Part shown: piece after piece, positions 19,775-30,175 of the stretch
Numbering within the stretch: the first letter of the stretch is position 1
Layout: each line of letters starts with the position of its first letter
NCBI GenBank assembly: GCA_014529385.2
Contig: CM043962.1
Coordinates: 53,775,905-53,839,904, forward strand
Length of the DNA: 64,000 nt
DNA from: Adiantum capillus-veneris
Lineage: Eukaryota; Streptophyta; Polypodiopsida; Polypodiales; Pteridaceae
Direction: 5' to 3'
Notes under the pieces: generated by a model
Told to the model about the DNA's origin: nothing
The model's input: only the letters and a program-made list of their open reading frames with translations
The model's database searches: none
Program-made: the position numbers and the translations under genes

Positions 19775-21588
19775 GGCTTTCTTTCATGAACTCGCTAAAA
19801 GCCTGTGCTAAGAAGAAGGATCTGCACCAAGGCTGCAAGATACATGCTGATATTCGCGCTAGTGGGTTACTTGAGAAGGATTCAGGCTTAGGAAACACGT
19901 TGGTCAGTATGTATGCTAAGTGCGGTGCACTTGTTAAAGCACAACAAGTCTTTGACGAGCTCCCTGTCCGCAGTGTCGTCTCTTGGACCGCGCTTATTGC
20001 AGGATATATCCAACACGGGCAGGGCCATGAAGCACTGGGGTGTTTTCAGCGAATGCGGAGCCAGGGTGTCTCTCCAAATGCGATTACCTATGCTTGCGTT
20101 TTGAGGGCATGTGGCATTATACAAGATGTTGATGTGGGTAATCAAATTCATGATGAGATCGTTAGTCAGGGGCTGTTGAAAAATGACGCTTTGCTTGGTG
20201 GAGCTTTGGTTGACATGTATGCCAAATGTGGGTTACTTTTGAAAGCACAAGAAGTTTTTGACTCTCTTCCTGTGCTCGATGCAGTTTCTTGGACTGCCTT
20301 GATTGTAGGGTATGCCCACCAAGGGCAGGGTCAAGAAGCTCTGGGCTGTTTTCAACAAATGCGAAGCCAGGGCTTCTCTCCAGATGCAATGACCTATGCT
20401 TGCGTCTTGAAGGCATGTGGCATTATGAAAGATGTTGATGTGGGTGATCAATTTCATGATGAGATTGTCAGGCAGGGGCTGTTGAAAAACGACTTTGTGC
20501 TCGGTGGAGCCTTGGTCGACATGTATGCCAAATGTGGTGTGCTTTTGAAAGCGCAGCGAGTTTTTGATGGGCTTCCTGTGCGCAATGCAATCACTTGGAA
20601 TGCATTGATTGCAGGATATGCCCAACATGGGCAAGGCCAGGAAGCTCTAGACCGTTTTCAGCAAATGCGGAGCCAAGGTTTGTCTCCAAATGCGAAAACC
20701 TATGCTAGCACTTTGAAGGCATGTGGCATCATGCAAGATGTTGACATGGGGAGTCAAATTCATGATGAGATTGTTAGTCAAGGGATGCTGAAAAAGGATG
20801 TTGTGCTCGGTGGTGCTTTGGTCGACATGTATGCCAAATGTGGGGCACTTTTGAAAGCACAATATGTTTTTGACACGCTTCCTGAGCGCAACGCACTCTC
20901 TTGGACTGCATTGATTGCAGGATATGCCCAACAAGGGCAGGGCCAGGAAGCTTTAGACTGTTTTCAGCGAATGCGGAGTCAGGGTTTTTCTCCAGATGTG
21001 GTCTCTTGGAGTGCACTTATAGGAGGATATGCCCAGCAAGGGCTGGCCAAGGAAGCTTTGAACTGTTTTCAATGGATGCAACAGGAGGGCATACCTCCAG
21101 ATTCAGTCACTTTTCTTAATGTGCTCAATGCATGTACTCGCTCAGGTTTGGTAGATGAGGGCGAAAAGTATTTCAATAACATGAAAGAAAAATATGGCAT
21201 CACACCGGACGACCAACACTACACTTGTATGGTGGATCTCTTCGGACGTGCAAGGCTTTTTGACAAAGCTATGAGAGTAATCAGGATAATGCCATCATCT
21301 GAAGATCATTCCCCGGTTTGGACTGCTCTTCTAGGTGCTTGTGAAAAATGGGGAAATGTGAAGCTTGGAATGTTTGCATTTGAGCGTGCAATACAAATAG
21401 ACCGAGGTAATGCGGCAGCATATGTGTTACTATATAATATTTACACAGCTGCTGGCATGAAGGAGGAGGCAGAAGACATTGAACGCATGAGAATAAAAAA
21501 TTCTGCTTGGAACCAGCCAGGTTATAGCCGCTGGGTTGATGTGAGTGATAACTTTGTATCCCAAAAAGATTTTGCTTTATCAGCATAA
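19771..21588 (+). CDS. PLS-class pentatricopeptide repeat protein (E-type)
   Basis: Intact, intronless, 605 codons. PLS-class PPR proteins bind organellar RNA, usually for C-to-U editing, one repeat per base. Repeats in order: L (1-39), S with MYAKCG (40-68), P (69-104), then three L-S-P modules of 102 residues each (about 105-206, 207-308, 309-410), an extra P (410-445), L2 (446-480) and S2 (481-511). E motifs follow at 512-578 (PVWTALLGAC; AYVLLYNIY) and an E+ remnant (NQPGYSRWVDV). It stops before any DYW deaminase domain, so editing would need a partner in trans. The start is the first ATG after an in-frame stop at 19729, yet the protein opens inside a repeat with no transit peptide, so an N-terminal exon or targeting signal may be missing. 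Two P motifs meet directly at 409-410, suggesting a lost L-S pair. Confidence 0.9.
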   Translation: MRLSFMNSLKACAKKKDLHQGCKIHADIRASGLLEKDSGLGNTLVSMYAKCGALVKAQQVFDELPVRSVVSWTALIAGYIQHGQGHEALGCFQRMRSQGVSPNAITYACVLRACGIIQDVDVGNQIHDEIVSQGLLKNDALLGGALVDMYAKCGLLLKAQEVFDSLPVLDAVSWTALIVGYAHQGQGQEALGCFQQMRSQGFSPDAMTYACVLKACGIMKDVDVGDQFHDEIVRQGLLKNDFVLGGALVDMYAKCGVLLKAQRVFDGLPVRNAITWNALIAGYAQHGQGQEALDRFQQMRSQGLSPNAKTYASTLKACGIMQDVDMGSQIHDEIVSQGMLKKDVVLGGALVDMYAKCGALLKAQYVFDTLPERNALSWTALIAGYAQQGQGQEALDCFQRMRSQGFSPDVVSWSALIGGYAQQGLAKEALNCFQWMQQEGIPPDSVTFLNVLNACTRSGLVDEGEKYFNNMKEKYGITPDDQHYTCMVDLFGRARLFDKAMRVIRIMPSSEDHSPVWTALLGACEKWGNVKLGMFAFERAIQIDRGNAAAYVLLYNIYTAAGMKEEAEDIERMRIKNSAWNQPGYSRWVDVSDNFVSQKDFALSA

Positions 21589-22541
21589 TGAGAAGTCAGC
21601 CATTGTTTCTGCATTTATCAATTCATCACAAGGGCAAGATGTGGAGATGAACATGCTGCTGCTTCACTAACAATTAAGATATAGAAGCGTCCTAAAAGGG
21701 TTAAGGATGCAAACCACCTTCACTCTTCTTAAAGGTGGACGTGTACTTGTGGTGACTATCAGTAGTGACTGTTCCAGGCAGGTGAGCATGAAATTAAGGG
21801 GAGGAGGGCCAAGTTACACAAGCGGATGCAGGTGACAGATGGTGCAGGCAGGCTTTGGTCGCACAACAACTGCAGCAGAAATTCCGGGTGCTGAAGTGGC
21901 ATCTGCTGGTTGAAATTCCACGTGCTGAGGTGGCGTCTCCTGCTTGGCTGGCCGTGTAGATTTGCTGTGATGTGGCTTCAATCCTTCGGCTATCAGCTTG
22001 AATTCCGCTCCAGAAGGCGACATGATGACGGCTCAGCGCACGCACCCTCTGACCCCCGACCTTGAGGATGGGTAAGCTTTTTGGAAAGAGAGAAGCAGTT
22101 TTGTGGTGAACTGTCATTACCTTGCTCATGTGTTCTTTATTGGGAATGGTAAGGGTTCGGTTGCTTGTTCTTAAGGTTATGATAGCTATATTAAATTTGT
22201 GCTGTGTTCTTGATTGGGAATGGTAAGGGTTTGGTCGAAAGGCAACTCTCATCAGTATCTACTATTGCTGAAATAATGTCAGAAAATTGTGATATCAGGG
22301 TAATGTGAGTTTTATAGGTGAGGAGGCTCAATGACATATTGGACCTTGTGATGCGTCTACTTTGGGAAAATGGTACTTTATGTCTTTAAGCATGGTTCTG
22401 TTTTGCTTGGGGATTGTGGCGTACAAGGGCTGGTTGTTATACTTCCCAAAGCACCAATTTTGAGGTCGTGGCTTTGTTCAATGAAAGTTCATAGACATTG
22501 AAGCATATGTGTCAGTATTCGTTGCATTCTTGATGGTGTTT
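21589..22541. other. PPR 3' flank, no gene seen
   Basis: Unremarkable non-coding sequence. A phrase resembling CACGTGCTGAGGTGGC is repeated near 21890-21930, and TTGGGAATGGTAAGGGTT occurs twice (22140 and 22215). Minus-strand ORFs here lack family motifs. Confidence 0.4.
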
Positions 22542-22633
22542 CCACTGACCATTCCCTGAAAGAAAGGGCGACCACATGGTGCCGGCGGATGCCGGGAGCC
22601 ATGGTGGGACTTTTTAAAGGGAATGGTCAGTGG
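22542..22633. repeat. Perfect 16-bp inverted repeat, 60-nt loop
   Basis: CCACTGACCATTCCCT at 22542-22557 is the exact reverse complement of 22618-22633. A third partial copy (GACCATTCCC) follows at about 22637. A fold-back element remnant is the simplest reading. Confidence 0.7.
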
Positions 22634-23452
22634 ATGACCATTCCCGGCCGTCACACGTCGGGTGCATGGGGGCCAGAATAAAGAGCAGCAATCAGAGATC
22701 AGTGCGTAGCAGTGTGCAGAAGAAATTCCCCATGCTGATGTGTCGGCTACTGGCATGGCTTTCTGAGCATTGACTTGTCAGCAGGGCACATGATTCCACA
22801 CGCTGAGTTTGCTGTAGGAGGGCGCATTACCTGTGCTGATTTGGCAGGCTTTGATTGGAGGTTTGCACCTTGCATTCAAGTGCTGACGTGTGAGTCATCT
22901 GTGCTGCAAAAAGTATGCAGGAGAAAGTTCACTAAATGGACATGCCCCCGACCGTGACGGATGGAAAAGCATTGCCACTGAAGGCATATAAGCAAGATTA
23001 TGGTTGATGCTTTGCTTGAAAATTTATGTTTACTTTTTGTAACATGTTTGAGAGCAACGAGGTCAAGGAAAACATTAAGCAATGTTTTATTGAATCTGAT
23101 GAAGCTAGGAGAAGAGGGTCTTGCATAAGCTACATTGAGTGTCCTCTTTTGAAAGGAGAAAGGTTGCTTGCATCCTCAAATATTTAGGACATAGTGAAAC
23201 AGAACAGAATTTTGGTTGGGCTTGACAGTTACTGGCTCGAGTTTGTGATTGATGGTAGGGCATTAACTACAGCTTGGGTGATGAATAATGTGACCATCCT
23301 TTTTCTCAAAAAAGCATTCACTTGGAAGAGCTAACTAAGCCTAGTTGGGTGCCAACTGAGGTTTCATGTGAGTGGAAAGATGTGACAAGATCTAGCTTCA
23401 CAGAGAATACTATCTCTTAGGATTACTATTAGTTTTATAATGTTCCTTTGCC

Positions 23453-23454
<2 letters not shown>

Positions 23455-23493
<39 letters not shown>
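23455..23493. repeat. (GA)n microsatellite
   Basis: About 19 GA units. Confidence 0.9.
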
Positions 23494-23494
<1 letters not shown>

Positions 23495-23499
23495 CTTCC

Positions 23500-23990
23500 T
23501 CTTTAAAGATGCTCCCTCAATTAATTGGGGCTCCCGATCGCAAAAGCTAACCTTGAGAGGAAAACTGATGGGACCAATGGTTCCAATGCAAAGGTGCACC
23601 CTTGGTTAATCAGGGCTGTAGATTGTGAGAAACTAATCTCGAAATGCAACGGCCTTTTGGGACAAGGATCAATGGTCCCAATGCAATATCGCACCCTTGC
23701 TTAATCAGGGCCATCAATTGCAAAAAGGCTAATCTTGGCATGCCTCACCTTTTGCACACATGGTCCCACCACTAGGTGAAGAAGGTAACATCTTAACCAA
23801 CCTGCCTGTGTGTATCTTCTTCATCTGGTCATGAGTGAGCTCATGAGATTATGAAGTGAAAATACTAATCTCGGCATCTTGCTCATGAGATTATGAAGTG
23901 AAAATAATAATCTCGGGATCTTGAGATTAGTTGTTAAGATCAACGGGACCGATTAAGTGACACGGCCAACTTTGCATTGGGACCATGGAT
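23500..23990. repeat. Short tandem repeats (about 100 bp and 42 bp units)
   Basis: Three diverged copies share the order CCAATG, CACCCTTG, TTAATCAGGGC, then a GCAAAA / CTAATCT block (near 23510, 23575 and 23665). A separate 42-bp unit beginning GCTCATGAGATTATG occurs at 23839-23880 and 23881-23922 with very few differences. Confidence 0.65.
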
Positions 23991-24129
23991 CCCATGTTTG
24001 TACCAACCAATCCCTTGTCAAGTCCCCCATTCCATTAGAGTGTTATTTGCTTTTAAAGTGCATAAACAATGACACATAAGGGACATAACATAAAGCTCAT
24101 ACAAGCTTCCACATCTTTAAGATGGTGTC

Positions 24130-24722
24130 CTATGGGGTTACACCCACATGCTTGATGAAATTCTTGCTTGATTTCGATCTCATGATGATATAATATGGTA
24201 TGGTATGCCCTTTACAAATAAAGGTAGAATCGATAATCTCCTTCTGGCTACACTTTGAGTGGACTAGTTTAATGATGAAACTTGCTGAGCCCGAGCAATT
24301 AAGTTGAATAATTGAAGGATGTCTCTTAAATTGGTGGTGGGTTTGTTCTAGCTTGTTGGTAGTCAAAGAGTCGAGCCCTTGGTTTGAAGGATTGTGGTAG
24401 TATTTTACAAAACAATTTTGGGGTTTTATTCCCCTCAAAGTGGTAATGGATACCTCTTGCTTGAATTGTTTCTTATTGTATTGAGATAAAAGTTTTATGC
24501 CCAAGTACTTTTGAGTATAGTACCATAGAGCTTTTGATTCGCATTTGCATTATTGATGGATATTTGATGTATTAAGGGAGATTTCCCATTGAGTTGGTGC
24601 TGATTTCTTGATGTTGGTGTATTTTCTCTATAATTTCCCGTTGGCTGAGTTGTTAGTGTTGAAATTTTGGGGAGGTTTTCCCTTAGTGCACTAGGATTCT
24701 TTAACCTTGTGATACCCCTCAC
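24130..24722 (-). pseudogene. Two adjoining minus-strand ORFs of unknown origin
   Basis: A 75-codon ORF (24722-24495) and a 124-codon ORF (24504-24130) overlap by 10 bp in different frames, as if one protein had been split by a single indel. The reading is Asn/Gln/Ser/Lys-rich (for example NPSNQGLDSLTTNKLEQTHHQF). No family is recognised. A decayed gag is possible but unsupported. Confidence 0.25.
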
Positions 24723-24770
24723 TAAATTCGCTTTGAGGAATAGTGTGTAGTAGTGATTTTCACAAGACGT

Positions 24771-25075
24771 GGTAAATTAAAGTAGAAGTGCAACAACTGT
24801 TTACAATTGCCCATGATAAATATTATTTCCAATGTAGATTTTCACAATACGGAGTTGTAAATGACTAATGGGGCTCTTAATGAGTTTGACAATTGTATGA
24901 GCATCACAATTACCATCCGAAGTGATTAGAATGTTCACTAGTTTTGGACACCTAAAGAATGCATATTCTAACCTAAGTATACAAGTCAATTTGTAGAATG
25001 TGAACTCGCCTTTTTGTAAAGATGAAAAGAACTAAGGAGCTAAAGAGTTTAGCTATGGATTTTCCATGATCTTCT
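24771..25075 (+). repeat. Dispersed repeat, copy 1 (possible 5' LTR of outer gypsy element)
   Basis: Shares with 41971-42290, in the same orientation, the blocks AAATTAAAGTAGAAG, AATATTATTTCCA, GACTAATGGGGCTCTTA, AATGCATAT, GTCAATTTGTAGAATGTGAA and AACTAAGGAGCTA. The two copies bracket the decayed plus-strand gypsy coding sequence, so they could be its LTRs; edges do not show clear TG...CA ends. Confidence 0.6.
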
Positions 25076-25240
25076 TCCTATTATCTCCTTCTTCACTTAC
25101 TCTTCAACTACTTTTGTTTACTTAAACAAAAGTAACTAGAGAGTAAGTGCAGAAGGAGCTTAAGAGCTTAACTATGGAGTTTCCATGATCTTCCCTATTA
25201 TCTCCTTCACTTACTCTCTAATTACTTTTGTTTACTTATT
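25036..25240. repeat. Local duplication with embedded fold-back
   Basis: A block running from AAGGAGCTAAAGAGTTTAGCTATGG through TTTTGTTTACTTA is present twice in tandem (about 120-bp offset). The first copy joins an inverted copy: arms 25085-25120 and 25123-25158, with the inner 11 bp (ACTTTTGTTTA) pairing perfectly across a 2-nt centre. Confidence 0.6.
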
Positions 25241-25673
25241 TTAGTGCTTACATGCTTTGCGTGTTGAGCTCTCTTTTGTGCTTCTTGGTCTGTTAAGCAT
25301 GCTTGTGGTTCCTCTACATATACACAGCCACTCATCTCTATGCATGAGTTTGCATTGAGAAGAGTGGATGCGCATGCTTTCTTGCCGTGACCATGCACTG
25401 CACTCTATGCTATCCTAAGAGTGTGTGTGTGCATGTAGAGAAAGAGTGTCTGTAGATGCATAGCAAGTTTGGGAAACTACTTTGTGTGTGTGAGAGGTTG
25501 AGAGGAAGCAAAATAACGCTTTACTGTGGCACCTCTCCAATACTTTATCTTCCCATTCCAACCAAAGAGCTCTTTCACATTCATGAAATGTTTTGATGCC
25601 TTAGGTGGGTCAAATGATCTTAAGATTGACAATTTAGAGGATGTGTGCCCTAAACATTATATGGTATGGCAAC
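25241..25673. other. Left flank of the nested gypsy insertion
   Basis: No firm gene. A short readable plus-strand stretch near 25580-25670 (FMKCFDALGGSNDLKID) may be gag sequence of the outer element interrupted at 25673. Confidence 0.35.
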
Positions 25674-26210
25674 TGTAACAAACTTGGACACCCCAAGTCT
25701 AGATTCTACCGCGACACAACAGAGATTCACTTTAAAATAGTCCACAAAAGACGACACGGCCCATTGTAGTTCCGTGCCAAGAGGTATTGGCCCCAAAGAC
25801 TGGCACCCCTTTCAGTATTTCTTTTTACATTAATCTGTGTGCAAAGTACAAGGAACTCCCTCGGAATTCACACTTAGACTCTGCATCGAGATTTCCTGAG
25901 TAAGAGGCCCAAAAGACCTTTTTATTGTTACAAGGGTTGCCCAAAAAGCAGAGCCCCAAAATCTCAACTCAAGAGCTTACTAAACTCAAAATCTTTAGTC
26001 CAAAAGCTTCCAAAAATTAGCCAACGTAATTTTTAAGTCCATACGGACTACCATGTCATCAACTGAATCGTTTTACAAAAATCTACCACGTCAGCAGTCA
26101 ACACAATTTGTGGGGCTCTGTACAGTCTGTCGCGTCAGCTTGTCGGTGCATTTCACGGGCTGTGCCACCAACAGGGTGTGTCCGGGCTGCCACGTCACCA
26201 ATTTGTGACA
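25674..26210 (-). repeat. 3' LTR of nested gypsy element
   Basis: Plus strand starts TGTAACAAACTTGGAC and ends ATTTGTGACA. It aligns with 31310-31825 over its length, with substitutions and a roughly 20-bp length difference. Confidence 0.9.
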
Positions 26211-26221
26211 TACCCCCCTCT
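26211..26221 (-). other. Polypurine tract of nested gypsy element
   Basis: The minus strand reads AAGAGGGGGGTA directly before the LTR start TGTCACAAA. Confidence 0.85.
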
Positions 26222-26816
26222 TGAAAGAATTTTAATCGCCCTCAATTACGCGTGCAAAACAGACAAAGACCATAAACTATCTTAGTATACACTGGTTGTT
26301 AGTACTGACGCACTAGACACGACACATCTAGCACTTGTACAAGATGACAGTTACATTACCGGACATTACAGGACATCACTTGACATCACAAGACATCTCA
26401 TGACAAATCACATACAAATTCATTTCAAATCTCAAACCATGATTAATCGGCAACGTATTTAGTACTCGCATCTAGATCCAATCGGGACCTCACGGATGCC
26501 CGATTAACTATTCCTTATTGCAATAATGTCTATAGAGATTTATGAGACCAAAATGCTACAATCATTTTGTCTTTTAGTTCTTGCACTCAAACAAGTCAAG
26601 TACAAATCAATCATTCTCATTTTTGGGAATTCCAGTTCATAAAGTCATACAACAGAATACTATCAGGCTATCAGTATCCCTAAAACCCAAAGGGACATCA
26701 GTGACTCTATTCAAAATCGGGTAATCTATTGACAAAGGAGCAGAGTGACTCCCCTCTTGTGCAAACCCACTGCACTAGATTCACCCATGCTCAATTCCGG
26801 GTTCTATCGGAGTAGA
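26222..26816 (-). other. 3' untranslated region of nested gypsy element
   Basis: About 600 bp between the chromodomain stop and the polypurine tract. It contains a run of GGACATTACA / GACATCAC short repeats near 26350-26400 and no ORF of note. Confidence 0.5.
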
Positions 26817-27420
26817 CTATGCTAAACCGAATGCTTCAAGGTAAAGCTCCAAAATCTGAGGAGTATCTGCTAGATCCTCCTCCTCCATCCACTTCGCATC
26901 CAATGCAGGATAGTTCTTGAATCTAACCAAGAACCACCTAATCGCTTTACCTTTTATCTTTCTATCCTTGTGTGCCAAAATATGTTCTGGAACGAGTATC
27001 TCCTCGCCTTCCTCCACTTTGGGCTGCTCATCTGGCTCCCCATCATCGGGCACATTGCGTTTAAAAGGCTTCAATAGACTCACATAAAAAGCATTAGGAA
27101 TCTTCCAAGTATCGGGCAGCTTCAGTTTAAAGAAGACATAATTTATCTTTTCTTTTATCTGGAAAGGGCCATAGTACCTCATGCTAAGCTTTGGAAAAAG
27201 CCGCTCCTTTCCCTTTTTCTTTCTTAGGCGTGCCTTCTCAAAACGTAAGAGCACCCAATTGTCTTCCTTTAATTTCAAATCGCAACGGTGTCGATCTGCT
27301 GCTGCCTTATGTCATTCTTGAGATTTCTCTAAAGCCTCCCGGACCTTGGCAAAAGTAGTGTCCAAGTCCGTCGTCTATTGATCGACTTCAAAAATCTTAT
27401 CTTGGGTCTAGGGAATGTTT
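26817..27420 (-). pseudogene. Integrase C-terminal domain plus chromodomain
   Basis: The 153-residue ORF (27278-26817) reads EDNWVLLRFEKARL, then RYYGPFQIKEKI, then AFYVSLLKPFKRN, the standard integrase C-terminal series. It ends in a chromodomain (EILVPEHILAHKDRK, WFLVRFKNYPALDAKWMEEEDL). Upstream to about 27420, in a broken frame, the usual linker WHKAAADRHRC-type text can be read. This is the best preserved part of the element. Confidence 0.85.
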
Positions 27421-28075
27421 TGATCTACCAGCTGATTCCCTTGTTCCTTTCTTTCCTTGTGCCTTGGGACTGCGGGTAGCGTCTTTCGCTTCCCCTGTCC
27501 ATTGGCACATCAGAATCAATCATCGAAACCCTAAGACGCACTATCATCTGATTCCTCTTTCTCTAGAATTCTTTGATGAACTTGCATGTGGTTTCCTTAT
27601 TTTGTCGGAACTCTGTGATTCTCTAGAATCCTGTGATGAGCTATCATGTGGTTCCCTTGATTCATTCTCTTCACTTGAAGACTCTTGCCTTTTTGATACT
27701 ATCTTGCCCATCGCATAAGTCAATGAGCCGGCATGCATTCCAAATCGTTGCTTAGTCCTGTCCCATGGAGTCAGACTTCTGGTTTAAAGCATAGTCTTGA
27801 ATCTCTTTAACAAATCATAGCAAAACTGCTCAAATCTGGTATTTCAAAAGAATCTACGACAAGTATCCCAAAATCTTTGGCAGTAGTCATTCAATGTATC
27901 TTTTTTAGTCATTTTCAAGTGTTGCCAACGCATGATGACATCTCTTGCATATTCATCTAATATCCAAGTTGACGTGAAAAAAAAGAATTTTAACCACGTT
28001 GCATGTGTTTCTCTGTGTAACAACAGAGTAGATCACCATGCATGCACCGTTCTTTTCAAGTAAGATGCCGCCTTT
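27421..28075 (-). pseudogene. Gag-like segment sitting inside the integrase region
   Basis: Between the two integrase parts, the minus strand reads a gag core: AASYLKRTVHAW, stop, then HATWLKFFF, ILDEYARDVIMRWQHLKM and KDTLNDYCQRFWDTCRR, which fits the retrotransposon gag pattern of tryptophans and RW..L. It is followed by a 64-residue Ser/Glu-rich ORF (27738-27544) with a tandem DSRES/SRE repeat. The integrase linker here is normally about 70 residues, so some 450-500 bp are extra. Confidence 0.55.
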
Positions 28076-28079
28076 CGCT

Positions 28080-28860
28080 CCCTACAATGTTATGAGAACC
28101 ATGCTCCAAAGAAGGTGACATCAAACTGTTGTCTTAGGTGCGTAGAAATTGAAAAAGCTTCTAAGCACCCTCCAACACTTCAAATGGCGTCTTTCCCGTG
28201 TGTCATTGTAGGCAAACTCCACCAAGGGAAAATAATTTTCCCATTTAGTCTTCTGATCCAAAGAAGAAGACTTCAACAAGTTCAAAACCATTGAATTGGC
28301 TATTGTAAATTGCCCATATGTCTATGGGTGGAACGAGGACGGGAACTGCAACCACGTGCCGATGTTTTCCCAGATTGCCGTCCAAAACAACTAGTAGACC
28401 GGGGATCTTTATTTGAAACAACGGACTCAGACATGCCATATATTCAAACAGCTCTACCAAAGGATCGGGCTTAACTGTCTTCTTTATTGCAGAGCAGTGA
28501 GCCTGCTTACTAAATCTGTTGATGACCATCTAAAGGCCATCATGCCCACTCTGTGTCTTTGGGAAATAAAAAATGAAATCCATTGCAATACTTTCCCAGG
28601 GGCGTGTGGGAATGGGTAATGGCTGTATTAATCCCTGTGCCTGATGCCTGTCAAACTTGACCTTCTGGCGTACAAAGTCGTCCACACCCTACTTGAGTCT
28701 CGACCAAAAGAAGTAACACTACACACCTTTCAAGGTGGTGTTGGTGCTGCGGTGACCCGTAAAAGGTGGACAATGGCACTCAATCAAAACCTTCTCCCTC
28801 AATGGTTGTGTGATGTACAACATCATTTTCTTCGTCAAGTAGCCATCTCGTATGGAATAT
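28080..28860 (-). pseudogene. Degenerate integrase core
   Basis: Readable pieces include the PIPTRPWESIAMDF connector with the first catalytic Asp, and VINRFSKQAHCSAIKKTVKPD, equivalent to the family's IDRFSK motif. The second Asp and the Glu cannot be placed because of indels; the metal-binding Cys pair upstream reads RQKVK, having lost a Cys. Confidence 0.7.
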
Positions 28861-28864
28861 CCCG

Positions 28865-29376
28865 CTACTTCCTCCCCATTCTGTATTCAATGGAATACAT
28901 CGAAAAAATCCGTATGTGTGGCGTACTGATGACCATGTCCTTGAAGCTTCTATGATGAATTGTGGAAATAGCCAAGACTAACAGCTTCCGAGACAAAGCA
29001 TCTGCCACTAAGTTTTTTTGTCCCTGAACATGAACAATCTGGAAGTGAAACTGTGACAAGATGTTAGCCCCCCGCATCTTCTTTTCCAAAAGCTGCTTCT
29101 GTGACAAGAAACAACGTAAAATCTGATGATCAATAAAGACCGTGAAATCGGCTCCGAGTAGGTAAGTCGCCACTGAGTAAGAGCATGGATCACTGTCAAA
29201 ATCTCTTTCTCATAAATTTGTGCTGTCAATTTTGGCCTTGAAAACAATTGGCTTTCATAGGCAATCACATGGCCTTCTTGTATTAAGACCACTCCTAGAC
29301 TACAACCACAATCATCACAATATACTTCAAATGAATTTTGCAAATCTGGCAAAGTCAATACGGGTCCAATAGTCAA
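28865..29376 (-). pseudogene. RNase H domain
   Basis: Two overlapping frames carry FEVYCDDCGCSLGVVLIQEGHVIAYESQL (Asp-containing first strand of gypsy RNase H), KLTAQIYEKEILTVIHAL, then FTVFIDHQILRCFLSQKQL and QGQKNLVADALSRK. The last motif marks the domain end. One frameshift separates the two halves. Confidence 0.8.
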
Positions 29377-30175
29377 TTTCTCTTTCAGTGTTTGAAAGGC
29401 ATGAGAAAGGGATTCCTTTGTGTGTCAGGATGTGCAAAGGGGAAGCTACCTCTGCAAACTTTCGCATGAACGGCTGGTAGTAAGAACACAAACCCAAGAA
29501 GCTTCTAACTCCATGAACATTCTTCAAGTCAGGCCAATCGTGGATAGTGTCACTTTTGGCTAGATCCATCTGTACCCTTTTTGTTGAGACGATGTTCCCA
29601 ATAAAAGTATCTCAGGAAAATAAAACACGCTCTTTTTCACATTCATAAGCAATTTATGCTTCCTCAGTGTCTGAAAAACGCACAAATGATCGATATTCTC
29701 TGAATTTTTTTTAAAAAAAGTCGTGAAAGCTGTCTTGTAGACGTCTCCACGAGCAATACAGATCTGATGATAATCACTCTTTATATCAATTTGGCAAGTA
29801 GAATTTTAAAGGCTATCGAGTATATCATCGATCCTTGTAATGTGGAAATATGTTCTGGTTCATTGTTTCTTTATCTTGGCCTCGACTAACTCTGTAAGGT
29901 GGCCGGTCCGGTGGTGTACCACAAATCAATCATGTGATCTTCACGACGTAGAGGAGGTTACTCACTTTGTACGTCTTCAGAGAAATAGTCAACCCCTATT
30001 GCAGAAAATCTTGGCGTTCTTTTCGAGGTCAAACATATTCAACCTTCAATCATCATTTACTTCTCTCAAGGAAAATCGAGTAAAGAAACAAAATTTCATC
30101 AAGTACATTCTCTCTTGCCTTGCATTTGTCAATAGTCTCTTTCTAACCCCGATACTCAACCACGACGTTCAATCA
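29327..30175 (-). pseudogene. Reverse transcriptase with the catalytic region deleted
   Basis: The 5' part can be read as CQIDIKSDYHQICIARGDVYKTAFTT, the fingers/palm start. The text then jumps, at an A/T homopolymer (29706-29721), straight to LRKHKLLMNVKKSVF, which normally lies well after the catalytic FVDD/YVDD motif. About 50 residues including both catalytic Asp are gone. The thumb follows (VHGVRSFLGLCSYYQPFMRKF). Confidence 0.75.

Noticed and set aside
19888-21586. Minus-strand ORFs opposite the PPR gene.
   Set aside because: They are antisense shadows of the repeated PPR sequence and show no independent motifs.
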